From positions 1,792,001 to 1,856,000 of the forward strand of contig NZ_CP157804.1 of assembly GCF_040112705.1 (NCBI RefSeq): 64,000 nt of DNA, written 5' to 3'. The stretch comes from Flagellimonas sp. MMG031 (GTDB taxonomy: Bacteria; Bacteroidota; Bacteroidia; Flavobacteriales; Flavobacteriaceae). Of this stretch, positions 8,831-18,246 are shown piece by piece. Every line of letters starts with the position of its first letter. The stretch's first letter is position 1. Made by a program: the position numbers and the translations under genes. The notes beneath the pieces were generated by a model that saw nothing but the letters and a program-made list of their open reading frames with translations, did not search any database and was not told where the DNA came from.

Positions 8831-11281
8831 ATGGGAGAGATGAAAATTACCAAATTTGACAATATAGACCTTCAGGGATTGGACGAGGATGCCGAATTGA
8901 TTCCGTTGTTGACCCCTGAGGACGAGGAGCAGATGAATAGGGAAAGTCTGCCCGAAACTTTACCCTTATTGCCGCTGCGCAATACCGTTTTGTTTCCCGG
9001 TGTTGTGATTCCTATTACGGCCGGCAGGGACAAATCCATCAATTTGATCAAAGATGCCAACAATGGTTCCAAGGTCATCGGGGTGGTTTCCCAAAAGGAC
9101 GAAAGCGTTGAGAATCCAGGGCCGGAGGATATCAATACCGTGGGAACAGTGGCTCGTATCCTACGGGTGCTTCAAATGCCGGATGGCAATACCACTGTGA
9201 TCATTCAAGGGAAGAAGCGATTTAAGATTGATACACTCTTGACCGAGAAGCCCTATATCACTGCTAAAGTGAGCGAAGCGGCAGAGGAGCGTCCCGACGA
9301 CCAAAGCGGCGAATTCGAGGCCATTATCGATTCCATTAAGGAATTGGCGTTCAAGATTATCAAGGACAATCCAAATATTCCCAGCGAGGCCACCTTTGCC
9401 ATCAAAAACATACAGAGCAATCCGTTCTTGATTAATTTCGTATCCTCTAATTTGAACCTATCCGTTTCCGAGAAGCAGCAGCTTTTGGAGATGCCAAATT
9501 TACAGGAGCGCGCCTTGGCCACCTTGAAGTACATGAACATGGAACTTCAAAAATTGGAGTTGCGCAACGATATCCAAAGCAAGGTCCGTAGCGATATGGA
9601 CCAGCAACAGCGGGAATATTTCCTCCACCAACAGATGAAGACCATCCAAGAAGAGTTGGGCGGACTTTCGTATGAAGAGGAGGTGGACGAAATGACCGAA
9701 AAGGCCAAGACCAAAAAATGGAGCAAAAAGGTAGAGGAGCATTTTGAGAAGGAGTTGGCCAAAATGCGCCGCATGAACCCTCAGGTGGCCGAGTATTCCA
9801 TCCAACGCAATTATTTGGACCTGTTGCTCGACCTGCCATGGAACGAATACTCCAAGGATAAGTTCGATTTGAAAAAAGCACAGCAAATCTTGGATAGGGA
9901 CCACTACGGTCTAGAGGACGTTAAGCGCCGTATCATCGAATATTTGGCTGTACTCAAATTGCGGAACGATATGAAATCGCCCATCCTTTGTTTGTACGGA
10001 CCTCCTGGGGTGGGTAAAACCTCTTTGGGGAAATCGGTGGCAGAGGCCTTGGGTCGTGAATACGTTCGCATGTCCTTGGGCGGACTCCGCGATGAGGCGG
10101 AAATCCGCGGACACCGAAAAACATACATTGGTGCCATGCCGGGAAGGATCATTCAGAGTTTGAAAAAAGCGGGAACCTCTAACCCTGTTTTCATTCTGGA
10201 TGAAATCGATAAATTGGCAAGCAGCCATCAGGGGGACCCATCTTCTGCCATGCTGGAGGTATTGGACCCTGAGCAGAACAGCGATTTCCACGATAACTTT
10301 TTGGAAATGGGCTACGACCTTTCCAAGGTGATGTTCATTGCCACGGCGAACAATTTATCCACCATTCAGCCAGCACTTCGTGACCGTATGGAAATCATCA
10401 ATGTGACGGGCTACACCATCGAGGAAAAAGTGGAGATTGCCAAACGACACTTGTTGCCCAAGCAATTGGAGGAACACGGACTGTCCAAAAAGGACCTAAA
10501 GATTGGAAAGCGACAGTTGGAAAAAATCGTGGAGGGTTACACCCGCGAATCAGGTGTGCGTAGTTTGGAAAAACAAATCGCCAAAGTGGTGCGCTACGCT
10601 GCCAAATCCATTGCCATGGAAGAGGAATATAACGTAACCGTGACCAACGAGGACGTTGAAAAGATTTTGGGCCCAGCACGATTGGAGCGCGATAAGTACG
10701 AAAACAACGATGTGGCCGGGGTCGTTACCGGTTTGGCGTGGACGAGTGTAGGAGGTGATATTTTATTTATCGAGTCCATACTTTCCAAAGGAAAGGGTAC
10801 AATGAACATCACGGGTAACCTCGGCAAAGTGATGAAGGAATCGGCTACCATTGCGATGGAATACATTAAGTCGAATGCAGAGACTTACGGTATTGACCCG
10901 ACGGTTTTCGATAAGTACAATGTACACATTCACGTACCCGAGGGAGCTACACCAAAAGATGGCCCCAGCGCGGGGATTACCATGCTAACTTCTTTGGTAT
11001 CGCTATTTACGCAACGCAAAGTGAAAAAGAGCTTGGCCATGACCGGTGAAATCACACTTCGTGGTAAGGTATTGCCGGTGGGCGGCATCAAAGAGAAAAT
11101 CTTGGCGGCCAAAAGGGCGCGGATCAAAGAAATTATCCTTTGTGCAGACAATAAAAAGGACATCGAAGAAATCAAAGAAGAGTACCTGAAAGGTTTGACG
11201 TTCCATTATGTGACCGACATGAGCGAGGTAATCGATATTGCCATCACCAAGCAGAAGGTAAAACATGCCAAGGAGCTTTAA
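8831..11281 (+). CDS. lon: ATP-dependent protease La
   Basis: Cytosolic AAA+ serine protease that degrades misfolded and regulatory proteins. The 816 residues cover the N-terminal LON domain (about 45-250), a coiled linker, the AAA+ module ([13 protein letters not shown]alker [10 protein letters not shown] Walker B) and the protease domain, where [11 protein letters not shown] holds the catalytic Ser (about residue 713) and [16 protein letters not shown] the catalytic Lys. Start: an ATG at 8831 is used here; a second ATG at 8840, preceded by GGGAGAG, is an equally plausible start and would shorten the protein by 3 residues. The next gene, cmk, follows after 49 bases. Confidence 0.97.
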   Translation: MGEMKITKFDNIDLQGLDEDAELIPLLTPEDEEQMNRESLPETLPLLPLRNTVLFPGVVIPITAGRDKSINLIKDANNGSKVIGVVSQKDESVENPGPEDINTVGTVARILRVLQMPDGNTTVIIQGKKRFKIDTLLTEKPYITAKVSEAAEERPDDQSGEFEAIIDSIKELAFKIIKDNPNIPSEATFAIKNIQSNPFLINFVSSNLNLSVSEKQQLLEMPNLQERALATLKYMNMELQKLELRNDIQSKVRSDMDQQQREYFLHQQMKTIQEELGGLSYEEEVDEMTEKAKTKKWSKKVEEHFEKELAKMRRMNPQVAEYSIQRNYLDLLLDLPWNEYSKDKFDLKKAQQILDRDHYGLEDVKRRIIEYLAVLKLRNDMKSPILCLYGPPGVGKTSLGKSVAEALGREYVRMSLGGLRDEAEIRGHRKTYIGAMPGRIIQSLKKAGTSNPVFILDEIDKLASSHQGDPSSAMLEVLDPEQNSDFHDNFLEMGYDLSKVMFIATANNLSTIQPALRDRMEIINVTGYTIEEKVEIAKRHLLPKQLEEHGLSKKDLKIGKRQLEKIVEGYTRESGVRSLEKQIAKVVRYAAKSIAMEEEYNVTVTNEDVEKILGPARLERDKYENNDVAGVVTGLAWTSVGGDILFIESILSKGKGTMNITGNLGKVMKESATIAMEYIKSNAETYGIDPTVFDKYNVHIHVPEGATPKDGPSAGITMLTSLVSLFTQRKVKKSLAMTGEITLRGKVLPVGGIKEKILAAKRARIKEIILCADNKKDIEEIKEEYLKGLTFHYVTDMSEVIDIAITKQKVKHAKEL

Positions 11282-11330
11282 TTGACAGAAGTCATAACCG
11301 TATAAGCGCTTTTCTGCCTATTTTTGGCCT

Positions 11331-12029
11331 ATGGGAAAAATTACGATTGCCATTGATGGATATTCCTCCACGGGAAAGAGTACCATTGCCAAACGACTGG
11401 CGGCTAGCCTCAACTATATTTATGTAGATACCGGTGCCATGTACCGTGCCGTAACACTTTTTGCGTTGCAAGAGGGCATTATTGATAAGGACGGGCATTT
11501 GGACGAAGCTGCGTTGGTAGACAAACTATCCGAAATTCACCTCCAGTTTGTGCCCAACGAAGAAACTGGGCGTTCCGAGATGTACTTGAACGACCAGAAT
11601 GTGGAGCAAGAGATTCGCACCCTGCATGTCTCGGGATTTGTCAGCAAGGTGGCGGCCATTAAGGAAGTACGTGAAAAATTGGTGAAGATGCAGCAGGCCA
11701 TGGGCAAGGATAAGGGTATTGTGATGGATGGCCGTGATATTGGTACCGTAGTGTTTCCCGAAGCCGAACTAAAATTGTTTATGACGGCCTCCCCAGAAAC
11801 CCGGGCTACCCGTCGTTATAAAGAACTTTTGGAAAAGGGCGAAGCGGTAACTTATGAGGAGGTGCTGAGAAATGTGGAGGAGCGCGACCGAATCGACTCT
11901 ACCCGTACCGTTTCCCCATTGACCAAGGCCAAGGATGCCATCGAGTTTGACAATAGCGATATGGGCCTGGAAGAGCAGTTTGAGCGTATCCACGATTTTG
12001 CGCAAAGGGTGATTGCGAAGGTGGGGTGA
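11331..12029 (+). CDS. cmk: (d)CMP kinase
   Basis: Phosphorylates CMP and dCMP with ATP in pyrimidine nucleotide metabolism. 232 residues, a normal length. The P-loop GYSSTGKST is at the N-terminus, [12 protein letters not shown] is the family signature, and [12 protein letters not shown] plus the lid region [11 protein letters not shown] are present. It lies 49 bases after lon on the same strand; no promoter was recognised between. It converges on the serine hydrolase gene, only 10 bases away. Confidence 0.97.
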   Translation: MGKITIAIDGYSSTGKSTIAKRLAASLNYIYVDTGAMYRAVTLFALQEGIIDKDGHLDEAALVDKLSEIHLQFVPNEETGRSEMYLNDQNVEQEIRTLHVSGFVSKVAAIKEVREKLVKMQQAMGKDKGIVMDGRDIGTVVFPEAELKLFMTASPETRATRRYKELLEKGEAVTYEEVLRNVEERDRIDSTRTVSPLTKAKDAIEFDNSDMGLEEQFERIHDFAQRVIAKVG

Positions 12030-12039
12030 AAGTCGACTT

Positions 12040-13146
12040 CTAAAGAGTCTCCATAAGTCCAAAACAGAGTTGGTCAATATGTATCATAAGGTCACCAAGA
12101 GCTGAAACGTTGGATAAGACAATAACGGCATTCTTTCTTTCTGTATTCATTACCAAACAGGATGTATATCCCCCAGTTCCGCCATTGTGCCATATCCAGT
12201 TCTCGCCTGATGGTTTCTTTTGTATGTGCCACCCCAAACCTACACTGGAATCTTCGTTTAGAGCATGTGTTGCCGCTCTGGTCATTGCCAAAACTTCATT
12301 ATCTGCTTGAAATTGTGCCAACACAAATTGGGAAAGATCTTCAGCAGTGGAAATGATGTCACCGGCGCCGGACAAAGAGGCCAAATTCCAATTTTGCACC
12401 GGTCGCCCTTCCGGGCTTTGCCCTTGCACTAATGAAGTGGGTACATTTTCGCTTCCAATAGTGCTGTTGGGCATGTCATATTTTGTAAATATCCTTTCTT
12501 GGAACAATTGGCTCAAGGGCTTTTTTTCAATTTTTGACAAGGTATACCCCAAAAGGCCAGCTCCCAAATTGGAATACTCATATGTTCTATCATCATCAAA
12601 AGATAGTTCCATGTCATTCGTCAAATATGCTCTTAACTTTTCATTGTCGTAAGACGCAAAAGGGTCTTGGTTACTGATATCAAAATCAAAATTAGAGGGC
12701 ATTCTTGGAAGTCCAGAGGTATGGTTTGCCAATCTTTTAAAAGTGATTTCCTGATTTTTATGGAACACAAAATCATAAAAAAGATTGATGCTATCATCCA
12801 AATTTACTGTATGGTCCAACACCAAATCGGCCAAAACTGTACTGGTGAATACTTTGGTAATGGAACCGATTTCAAAGGCATTTTGATGATTTTGAACTGA
12901 AAGAATGGAGTCGTTTCTTTTCTCCACACCGTAGAACTGTACCCTGCCATTCTTAATAAAGGCGAAAGCGAGTTGGGTGTTGTTCGGAAAGACTTTGGTA
13001 TGTTCAAAAATCAAATCGGATTGGGCTTTTGTAATAACCCGCTCGTTAACAGTTTGATGATCGATGGTTGTTTTGGCGTTAGGATTACCACAACTGAATA
13101 ACAGAATACATATGGGGCAAAAGATGACAAGGATATTTTTCATCAT
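12040..13146 (-). CDS. Serine hydrolase lipoprotein (beta-lactamase class C/AmpC-like fold)
   Basis: 368 residues with a lipoprotein signal (Cys about residue 19). The penicillin-binding-protein/class C motifs are all visible: SITK at 95-98 (nucleophile Ser plus Lys), YSN at 191-193, and HNGG in WIWHNGGTGGYTS near the C-terminus in place of KTG. This set is typical of the broad beta-lactamase-related serine hydrolases (D-aminopeptidases, esterases, Pbp4*-like), most of which are not true beta-lactamases. The stretch looks AT-richer than its neighbours. It is a single gene with its own upstream gap. Antibiotic hydrolysis should not be assumed. Confidence 0.9.
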   Translation of the reverse strand: MMKNILVIFCPICILLFSCGNPNAKTTIDHQTVNERVITKAQSDLIFEHTKVFPNNTQLAFAFIKNGRVQFYGVEKRNDSILSVQNHQNAFEIGSITKVFTSTVLADLVLDHTVNLDDSINLFYDFVFHKNQEITFKRLANHTSGLPRMPSNFDFDISNQDPFASYDNEKLRAYLTNDMELSFDDDRTYEYSNLGAGLLGYTLSKIEKKPLSQLFQERIFTKYDMPNSTIGSENVPTSLVQGQSPEGRPVQNWNLASLSGAGDIISTAEDLSQFVLAQFQADNEVLAMTRAATHALNEDSSVGLGWHIQKKPSGENWIWHNGGTGGYTSCLVMNTERKNAVIVLSNVSALGDLMIHIDQLCFGLMETL

Positions 13147-13252
13147 ACATGTAATGGTATAAGTAAGGATGATGTTAACATCAAAAAAAGATTACTTTTA
13201 TCAAATGTCGTTGAAATAACAGCACGCTTACAATTGAAAAATCAATTAAAAA

Positions 13253-14959
13253 CTATCTCTTGTACACGGAAACCCCATTTTTAATCGTTTCAAGAACCTG
13301 AATATTTTTTATATCACTTTCCGGCACCTTCAACGGGTTTTTGTCCAAGATGACCAAGTCGGCAACCTTACCAGCTTCCAGCGTTCCTTTGGAATCTTCC
13401 TCAAAATGTTGGTAAGCGGACCATTCGGTGATTCCTTTTAGGGCTTCGTAAGAGGTGAGTTTTTCGTTTTCGCCGATCACTTGTCCAGAACGGGATTTGC
13501 GCTCCACGGAAATGCCTACCATGCGCATCAAGTTGGGCAGTGCCACGGGCGCATCGGTATGAATGGTAATATTCAAGCCTTTGTTTAAAGCGGTACGTGT
13601 AGGGCTGATTTTATTGCCCAGGCTGTCCCCGATAATCTGTTTGTGCCAATCGCCCCAATAAAAGGTGTGCAACGGGAAAAGGGATGCAATCACATCCAAT
13701 TTTTTGAGGGAGTCCAATTGGTCTTCGCGCACGTATTGCCCATGAATCAATACACTCCTCCGGTCTTCGTTGCCATGGGTTTGGGCGGCAGTTGTCATGG
13801 TCCGGATCATTTGGTCGATGGCAGCGTCGCCATTAGCATGGGTCAAAATTTGCCAGTTATTTTTGAAGGCTTTGTTGTAAATGGCTGTGACCACGCTGTC
13901 TTGAGGAATGGCAGGGTACCCGCTATATGTTTCGCTGGCACCATCTGGCGGAATCAAATAGGGTCTGGTGCGCCATGCAGTTCTGCCTTGGGGAGAACCA
14001 TCCAAAGTAACCTTCATTCCTCCAATCCGGTAATGGTTATTGTAGCTGTTGCTCTTCCATTCGCTGTTCAGATACTTGTCCACAAAAAGGTAATCCACAT
14101 AGCTCACTACGTCCAATTTCAATTTTTGGGCATTGGCCAGTTGTGCAAATTGATCCACATTCCCCATATCCCTTCCTTCTTGCGCGGTGGTATAACCGTA
14201 GGAAAGGGCCATCTCCTGACCTGCTTCAAAAAAGCGATTGGCCGCTTCGGCGGTCGCCGGTGTCAAGGCTTTTGCATAGTATGGAATGGCGGCAAGTTCT
14301 TCCAGTACACCATTGGGTTCGTTATTGCCTTCCCTTCGGATGATACCTCCTTCGGGATCAGGGGTGCTGGCATCGATGCCCAAAAGCTCAAGCCCTTTGG
14401 AATTGACCGAGGCAAAATGCCCGGAAATGTGCACAATCATAATGGGAAACTCAGTGGTTACTTGATCTAGGTCGTGTTTGGTAGGAAATCTGTTTTCTTC
14501 TAGGACAGAATCATCAAAGCCCATCCCAAAGATCCATCCCGTAAGTGCTCGGTTTTCTGGTGTGTTCCATTCCTTTAAAACCGAAATCAAGGTAGGGATG
14601 TCTTTTGCCCCGGCATCGGGAGGCGGTAATATTTGTGCTCCGATGGCCTGTGCGGAAAAGGATGAAAAGTGAGCGTGGCCATCGATTAAACCCGGCAGCA
14701 TGGTACGACCTTCCAAATTCACCATTTGATGACCTTTTCCGACCATTTGCATAGCTTCACTTGCAGTTCCTGCAAAGGTGATAATCCCGTCTTTTACTAC
14801 AAGTGCTTCTACATAATTGGGCGTATTACCGGCCATGGTAATGATGTCGCCGCCGTGGTACACCACTGCAGCTTCTTCGGCTGATGGACTTTGGTCGGAT
14901 TTGCATGCGATAAAAAGCAAGAGCAGCGAAAAAAGGCTGAAAGTTTTAAAATGATGCAT
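13253..14959 (-). CDS. Exported amidohydrolase (YtcJ-like, amidohydrolase 3)
   Basis: A metal-dependent hydrolase of 568 residues. I chose the ATG at 14959 because it opens a lipoprotein signal (LLLLFIACKSD); the frame continues 47 codons upstream but that stretch has no protein-like character. GLIDGHAHFS gives the metal-binding HxH, and HANGDAAID and HTDAPV supply the other ligands expected in the family. C-terminal GKVADLVILDKNPL is the usual end of the beta-sandwich. Family members hydrolyse cyclic amides and N-formyl compounds; the substrate is unknown. A lipoprotein form points to action in the periplasm or at the outer membrane. Confidence 0.9.
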   Translation of the reverse strand: MHHFKTFSLFSLLLLFIACKSDQSPSAEEAAVVYHGGDIITMAGNTPNYVEALVVKDGIITFAGTASEAMQMVGKGHQMVNLEGRTMLPGLIDGHAHFSSFSAQAIGAQILPPPDAGAKDIPTLISVLKEWNTPENRALTGWIFGMGFDDSVLEENRFPTKHDLDQVTTEFPIMIVHISGHFASVNSKGLELLGIDASTPDPEGGIIRREGNNEPNGVLEELAAIPYYAKALTPATAEAANRFFEAGQEMALSYGYTTAQEGRDMGNVDQFAQLANAQKLKLDVVSYVDYLFVDKYLNSEWKSNSYNNHYRIGGMKVTLDGSPQGRTAWRTRPYLIPPDGASETYSGYPAIPQDSVVTAIYNKAFKNNWQILTHANGDAAIDQMIRTMTTAAQTHGNEDRRSVLIHGQYVREDQLDSLKKLDVIASLFPLHTFYWGDWHKQIIGDSLGNKISPTRTALNKGLNITIHTDAPVALPNLMRMVGISVERKSRSGQVIGENEKLTSYEALKGITEWSAYQHFEEDSKGTLEAGKVADLVILDKNPLKVPESDIKNIQVLETIKNGVSVYKR

Positions 14960-15147
14960 AGGTTGGATATTAAATTTTTCTAGGGAACAGGTTAATGTAT
15001 TTTGTTGATAGTCAACTAAATTTAGTGATTTTAGCCATATGGGCGATAAAAAAAATGAGGACCTGAATACATATTGTTTTTGATATTTTTGGCTTGACAA
15101 GCTTGGAGATTATTTCCACACCTTATCCCGCCCGTGGGGAAAAATTG

Positions 15148-15155
15148 TAGTTTTG
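15148..15155 (+). promoter_or_regulatory. Bacteroidota -7 promoter element for the thioesterase
   Basis: TAGTTTTG matches the TAnnTTTG consensus exactly. It ends 4 bases before the ATG at 15160, so the transcript would start at or near the start codon (leaderless). No clear -33 TTG is seen at the right distance. The rest of the 200-base divergent gap (14960-15147) shows no other supported site. Confidence 0.5.
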
Positions 15156-15159
15156 GTCT

Positions 15160-15588
15160 ATGGATGAAAAAACAAAGGAGCGACTGATTCGATTGGCCGA
15201 GGAGGAAATCCCGATACACCGCTATTTGGGATTAAAGGTGGAGACCATCGAAAAGGAATTTATACGGGTACGGATTCCGTTCCGGGAGGATTTTGTTGGG
15301 GATATCCGTACAAAGCGTTGGCATGGCGGGATTATGGCCACGGTAATGGATTCCGTAGGAGGTGCCATAGGAATCGCCAATTTTGAGTCACCGGAAGATA
15401 AGCTTTCCACCATTGACCTGCGGGTAGATTATTTGCGGTTTGCGGAAGGTAAGGACCTACTCTTTGAAGGTAAACTGGTTCGTATGGGCAACCGAATCAT
15501 GGTCACCAAAATGAAGGCATTTCAAGACGGGATGTTGGTAGCGGAAGGTAGGGGAGTCTATAATTTTATAAGGGCGTTGCAGGAGTAG
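15160..15588 (+). CDS. PaaI-type hotdog-fold thioesterase
   Basis: 142 residues of the hotdog superfamily, hydrolysing acyl-CoA (or a similar acyl thioester). HGGIMATVMDSVGGAIGI matches the HGG...D pattern of PaaI/HGG-motif enzymes, and STIDLRVDYLR is the conserved strand that follows. It is a single-gene unit between divergent and convergent neighbours. The physiological acyl group is not predictable from sequence. The start is supported by the adjacent -7 box, which leaves no room for a normal leader. Confidence 0.9.
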   Translation: MDEKTKERLIRLAEEEIPIHRYLGLKVETIEKEFIRVRIPFREDFVGDIRTKRWHGGIMATVMDSVGGAIGIANFESPEDKLSTIDLRVDYLRFAEGKDLLFEGKLVRMGNRIMVTKMKAFQDGMLVAEGRGVYNFIRALQE

Positions 15589-15616
15589 CAAACGATTTAA
15601 ATTGTAATTCAAAGAA

Positions 15617-15647
15617 AACAGTCCGAGACCAAAGGCCCCGAACTGTT
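15617..15647 (-). terminator. Intrinsic terminator, minus-strand specific
   Basis: On the minus strand a 14-bp stem with a TTT loop forms using three G-U pairs; on the plus strand the same three positions are A-C mismatches. It is followed on the minus strand by TTTTCTTT. The asymmetry says it evolved to end the LysM gene rather than the thioesterase gene. Confidence 0.8.
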
Positions 15648-15655
15648 TATCAATC

Positions 15656-16036
15656 TTACAAATTGGGAATCACCAAAACTTGGTCAGGGTGAATCACATC
15701 TGGATTCTTCAGTATATTGGTGTTGGCCTCAAAAATCTTGTTGTATTTCATGGGGTCGCCATAATAATGCTTGGCAATCTTGCTCAGCGATTCCCCGCTC
15801 TTCACCGTATGTCTGTGATAAACGGATTCGTCCTCCACGGTAATATTGGCCTTGATATCCGATGGTTTTTCCCCGCCAATCTCCTTGATTTTGTCCCATA
15901 ATAGGTTCTTTTCGTATTGGGTCTTGGTCGTGCCCTTGATTTTTAGGACATCTCCCTCAACGGTGACATCGCCATGTTGTACATTCAATTTTTCACCTAG
16001 GTCGAGTACTGGTTGATACTTTGCTTTTACGCTCAT
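15656..16036 (-). CDS. BON-LysM protein, Kbp (YgaU)-like
   Basis: A small protein of 126 residues without signal peptide. Residues about 10-70 resemble a BON domain (LNVQHGDVTVEGDVLKIKG), and the C-terminus is a LysM domain (YHRHTVKSGESLSKIAKHYY to HPDQVLVIPNL). This order and size match E. coli Kbp/YgaU, a cytoplasmic K+-binding protein, so potassium sensing or osmotic stress is a reasonable but unproven role. The absence of an export signal argues against a peptidoglycan-binding role for this LysM. Confidence 0.85.
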   Translation of the reverse strand: MSVKAKYQPVLDLGEKLNVQHGDVTVEGDVLKIKGTTKTQYEKNLLWDKIKEIGGEKPSDIKANITVEDESVYHRHTVKSGESLSKIAKHYYGDPMKYNKIFEANTNILKNPDVIHPDQVLVIPNL

Positions 16037-16146
16037 AAGGGTACTTTTTTATAGTTAACAATTAGAAGTCTCAAGATAAACATTCTCTTATTATTTTGCC
16101 ACCCAACCAAAGGAATACTTTTTTTGTTGAAACCTTGCTTGTAGGC

Positions 16147-16177
16147 TTTGTATATCCATAATTTAATTGTATTTTCG
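16147..16177 (+). promoter_or_regulatory. rpsA promoter (-33 TTTG, -7 TATTTTCG)
   Basis: TTTG at 16147-16150, a 19-base spacer, then TATTTTCG at 16170-16177, one base off the TAnnTTTG consensus. Spacing agrees with known Bacteroidota promoters. Transcription would start near 16184, leaving a leader of about 110 bases. Confidence 0.65.
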
Positions 16178-16183
16178 CACCCC

Positions 16184-16296
16184 TTTTAGCAAGGAGGCAA
16201 GAGCGAAAGGGACTATAGAAAATCAATTTAAAACCGCTTTCACGGTAATTGTTGGGCTCTTGTAAAACGTGGAATACAAATTTTAATCAGCAACGT
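16184..16296 (+). promoter_or_regulatory. Candidate structured 5' leader of rpsA
   Basis: CAAGAGC (16198-16204) can pair with GCTCTTG (16256-16262), and inside it GAAAG (16205-16209) with CTTTC (16237-16241). A competing stem pairs CCCTTT near 16182 with AAAGGG near 16206. A perfect AGGAGG (16192-16197) lies about 100 bases before the start codon with no start codon near it. Autogenous control of S1 synthesis is known in E. coli; an analogous role here is inference. Confidence 0.4.
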
Positions 16297-18132
16297 ATGG
16301 CTGAAGAAAAACAAAACGTTGAGGTAGAAGAAACTGCCTTGGCACCAGAAGTAAAGGAAGCAAAACAACCCGAACAAGATCCTCAGGAATTTCTTGAAAA
16401 CTTTGATTGGGACAAGTACGAAGAAGGAATTGAGCGCGTAGATGATACCAAGCTCAAGGAATTTGAAAACCTTGTTGAGGAAAACTTTGTGGACACTGCC
16501 GATGAGGAAGTTGTGGAAGGAAAAGTGGTTCACATGACAGACCGTGAGGCAATCATTGACATCAATGCCAAGTCCGAAGGTGTGATTTCCTTGAATGAGT
16601 TCCGCTACAATCCCGATCTTAAAGTTGGTGATAAAGTTGAGGTACTTATAGATATCCGTGAAGACAAGACCGGTCAATTGGTGTTGTCCCACAGAAAAGC
16701 AAGGACCATCAAAGCTTGGGAGCGCGTGAACAACGCCCATGACAAGGAAGAAATCGTTACTGGTTTCGTTAAATGCCGTACCAAAGGTGGTATGATTGTT
16801 GACGTATTCGGTATCGAGGCGTTCTTGCCAGGTTCCCAAATCGATGTGAAGCCTATCCGTGATTACGATCAGTATGTAGGCAAGACCATGGAGTTTAAGG
16901 TAGTGAAGATCAACCACGAGTTCAAGAACGTAGTGGTATCCCACAAAGCCTTGATCGAAGCGGACATCGAAGAGCAGAAAAAAGAGATCATCGGCCAATT
17001 GGAAAAAGGTCAAGTATTGGAAGGTGTGGTCAAGAACATTACATCATACGGGGTATTTATCGACCTTGGAGGTGTGGATGGATTGGTTCACATTACCGAC
17101 CTTTCCTGGAGCCGTATCAACCACCCGAACGAGGTGGTGGAGCTAGACCAAAAATTGAACGTGGTTATCTTGGACTTCGACGACAACAAGTCCAGAATCC
17201 AGTTGGGTCTTAAGCAATTGGAGAAACACCCATGGGACGCCCTTGGTGATGAGATCAAAGTAGGAGACAAGGTGAAAGGTAAAGTAGTCGTTATCGCAGA
17301 TTACGGTGCATTTATCGAAGTTGCCGAAGGTGTGGAAGGTTTGATCCACGTTTCTGAAATGTCTTGGAGTACTCACCTAAGATCAGCCCAAGATTTCGTT
17401 AACGTAGGAGACGAAGTTGAGGCCGAGGTATTGACCTTGGATAGAGAAGATCGTAAAATGTCGTTGGGTATCAAGCAATTGACTCCTGACCCATGGACCG
17501 ATATCACTTCCAAATATCCAGTGGGATCAAGACACAAAGGAATCGTTAGAAACTTTACCAACTTTGGAGTATTTGTAGAGTTGGAAGAAGGAATCGACGG
17601 TTTGATCTATATCTCCGACCTTTCTTGGACCAAGAAAATCAAGCACCCATCCGAGTTTGTGACCGTAGGTGACACCTTGGAGGTGGAAGTATTGGAATTG
17701 GACGTGGAAGGCCGCAAGTTGAGCCTTGGACACAAGCAGACTACAGAGAACCCTTGGGACAAGTACTCCGAGGAGTTTGCTGAAGGTACCATCCACAAAG
17801 CTGCCATCGCTGAGGTGGTTGACAAAGGAGCTACCATCAACTTTAACGAGGATATCGTAGGGTTTGTGCCACAGCGACACATGGAGAAGGAAGACGGTAA
17901 AAAACTCCAAAAAGGAGAAGAGGCCGAATTCAAGATCATCGAGTTCAACAAAGATTTCAAGCGAGTTGTGGCTAGCCACACTGCTATCTTTAGAGAGCAA
18001 GAGGACAAGAATGTGAAAGCTGCCAAGAAAAGAGCCGCATCATCCGATGAAGCTGCTCCAACCCTTGGAGATGCCAACTCACAGTTGCAAGCCTTGAAGG
18101 ACAAAATGGAAGCTGATTCCAAGAAAAAGTAA
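16297..18132 (+). CDS. rpsA: 30S ribosomal protein S1
   Basis: RNA-binding protein of 611 residues that helps mRNA loading on the 30S subunit. Six S1 (OB-fold) domains are visible at about residues 56-130, 145-210, 230-300, 315-385, 400-470 and 490-555, with the typical G-x-V-x-x-I-x-x-y/f-G-a/v-F-I core, clearest in domains 3-5 (SYGVFIDLGG, DYGAFIEV, NFGVFVEL). The acidic N-terminus and Lys-rich tail are common in Bacteroidota S1. The ATG at 16297 is preferred: a TTG-initiated frame reaches 16 codons further up, but the product would start unusually and the leader would be cut. Codon use looks highly optimised. Confidence 0.96.
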   Translation: MAEEKQNVEVEETALAPEVKEAKQPEQDPQEFLENFDWDKYEEGIERVDDTKLKEFENLVEENFVDTADEEVVEGKVVHMTDREAIIDINAKSEGVISLNEFRYNPDLKVGDKVEVLIDIREDKTGQLVLSHRKARTIKAWERVNNAHDKEEIVTGFVKCRTKGGMIVDVFGIEAFLPGSQIDVKPIRDYDQYVGKTMEFKVVKINHEFKNVVVSHKALIEADIEEQKKEIIGQLEKGQVLEGVVKNITSYGVFIDLGGVDGLVHITDLSWSRINHPNEVVELDQKLNVVILDFDDNKSRIQLGLKQLEKHPWDALGDEIKVGDKVKGKVVVIADYGAFIEVAEGVEGLIHVSEMSWSTHLRSAQDFVNVGDEVEAEVLTLDREDRKMSLGIKQLTPDPWTDITSKYPVGSRHKGIVRNFTNFGVFVELEEGIDGLIYISDLSWTKKIKHPSEFVTVGDTLEVEVLELDVEGRKLSLGHKQTTENPWDKYSEEFAEGTIHKAAIAEVVDKGATINFNEDIVGFVPQRHMEKEDGKKLQKGEEAEFKIIEFNKDFKRVVASHTAIFREQEDKNVKAAKKRAASSDEAAPTLGDANSQLQALKDKMEADSKKK

Positions 18133-18151
18133 TCAGAACTTTCAATCATAC

Positions 18152-18182
18152 AAAGCCCCGCTGGAAACAGTGGGGCTTTTTT
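18152..18182 (+). terminator. Intrinsic terminator of rpsA
   Basis: AAAGCCCCGCTG (18152-18163) pairs with CAGTGGGGCTTT (18168-18179) around a GAAA loop with one G-U pair, followed by a T-run. Confidence 0.92.
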
Positions 18183-18209
18183 ATGCGCTAAACATTTTAA
18201 AGAATTGCT

Positions 18210-18217
18210 TACTTTTG
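18210..18217 (+). promoter_or_regulatory. Bacteroidota -7 promoter element for pyrR
   Basis: TACTTTTG matches TAnnTTTG exactly, 29 bases before the pyrR ATG. The predicted leader of about 23 bases is too short to hold a PyrR-type attenuator. Confidence 0.55.
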
Positions 18218-18246
18218 TAATCAACCGAGTTGGTCGTACACAGCCT

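Noticed and set aside
12040..13146. Antibiotic-resistance beta-lactamase
   Set aside because: The third motif is HNGG, not KTG, and the lipoprotein form is typical of general serine hydrolases.
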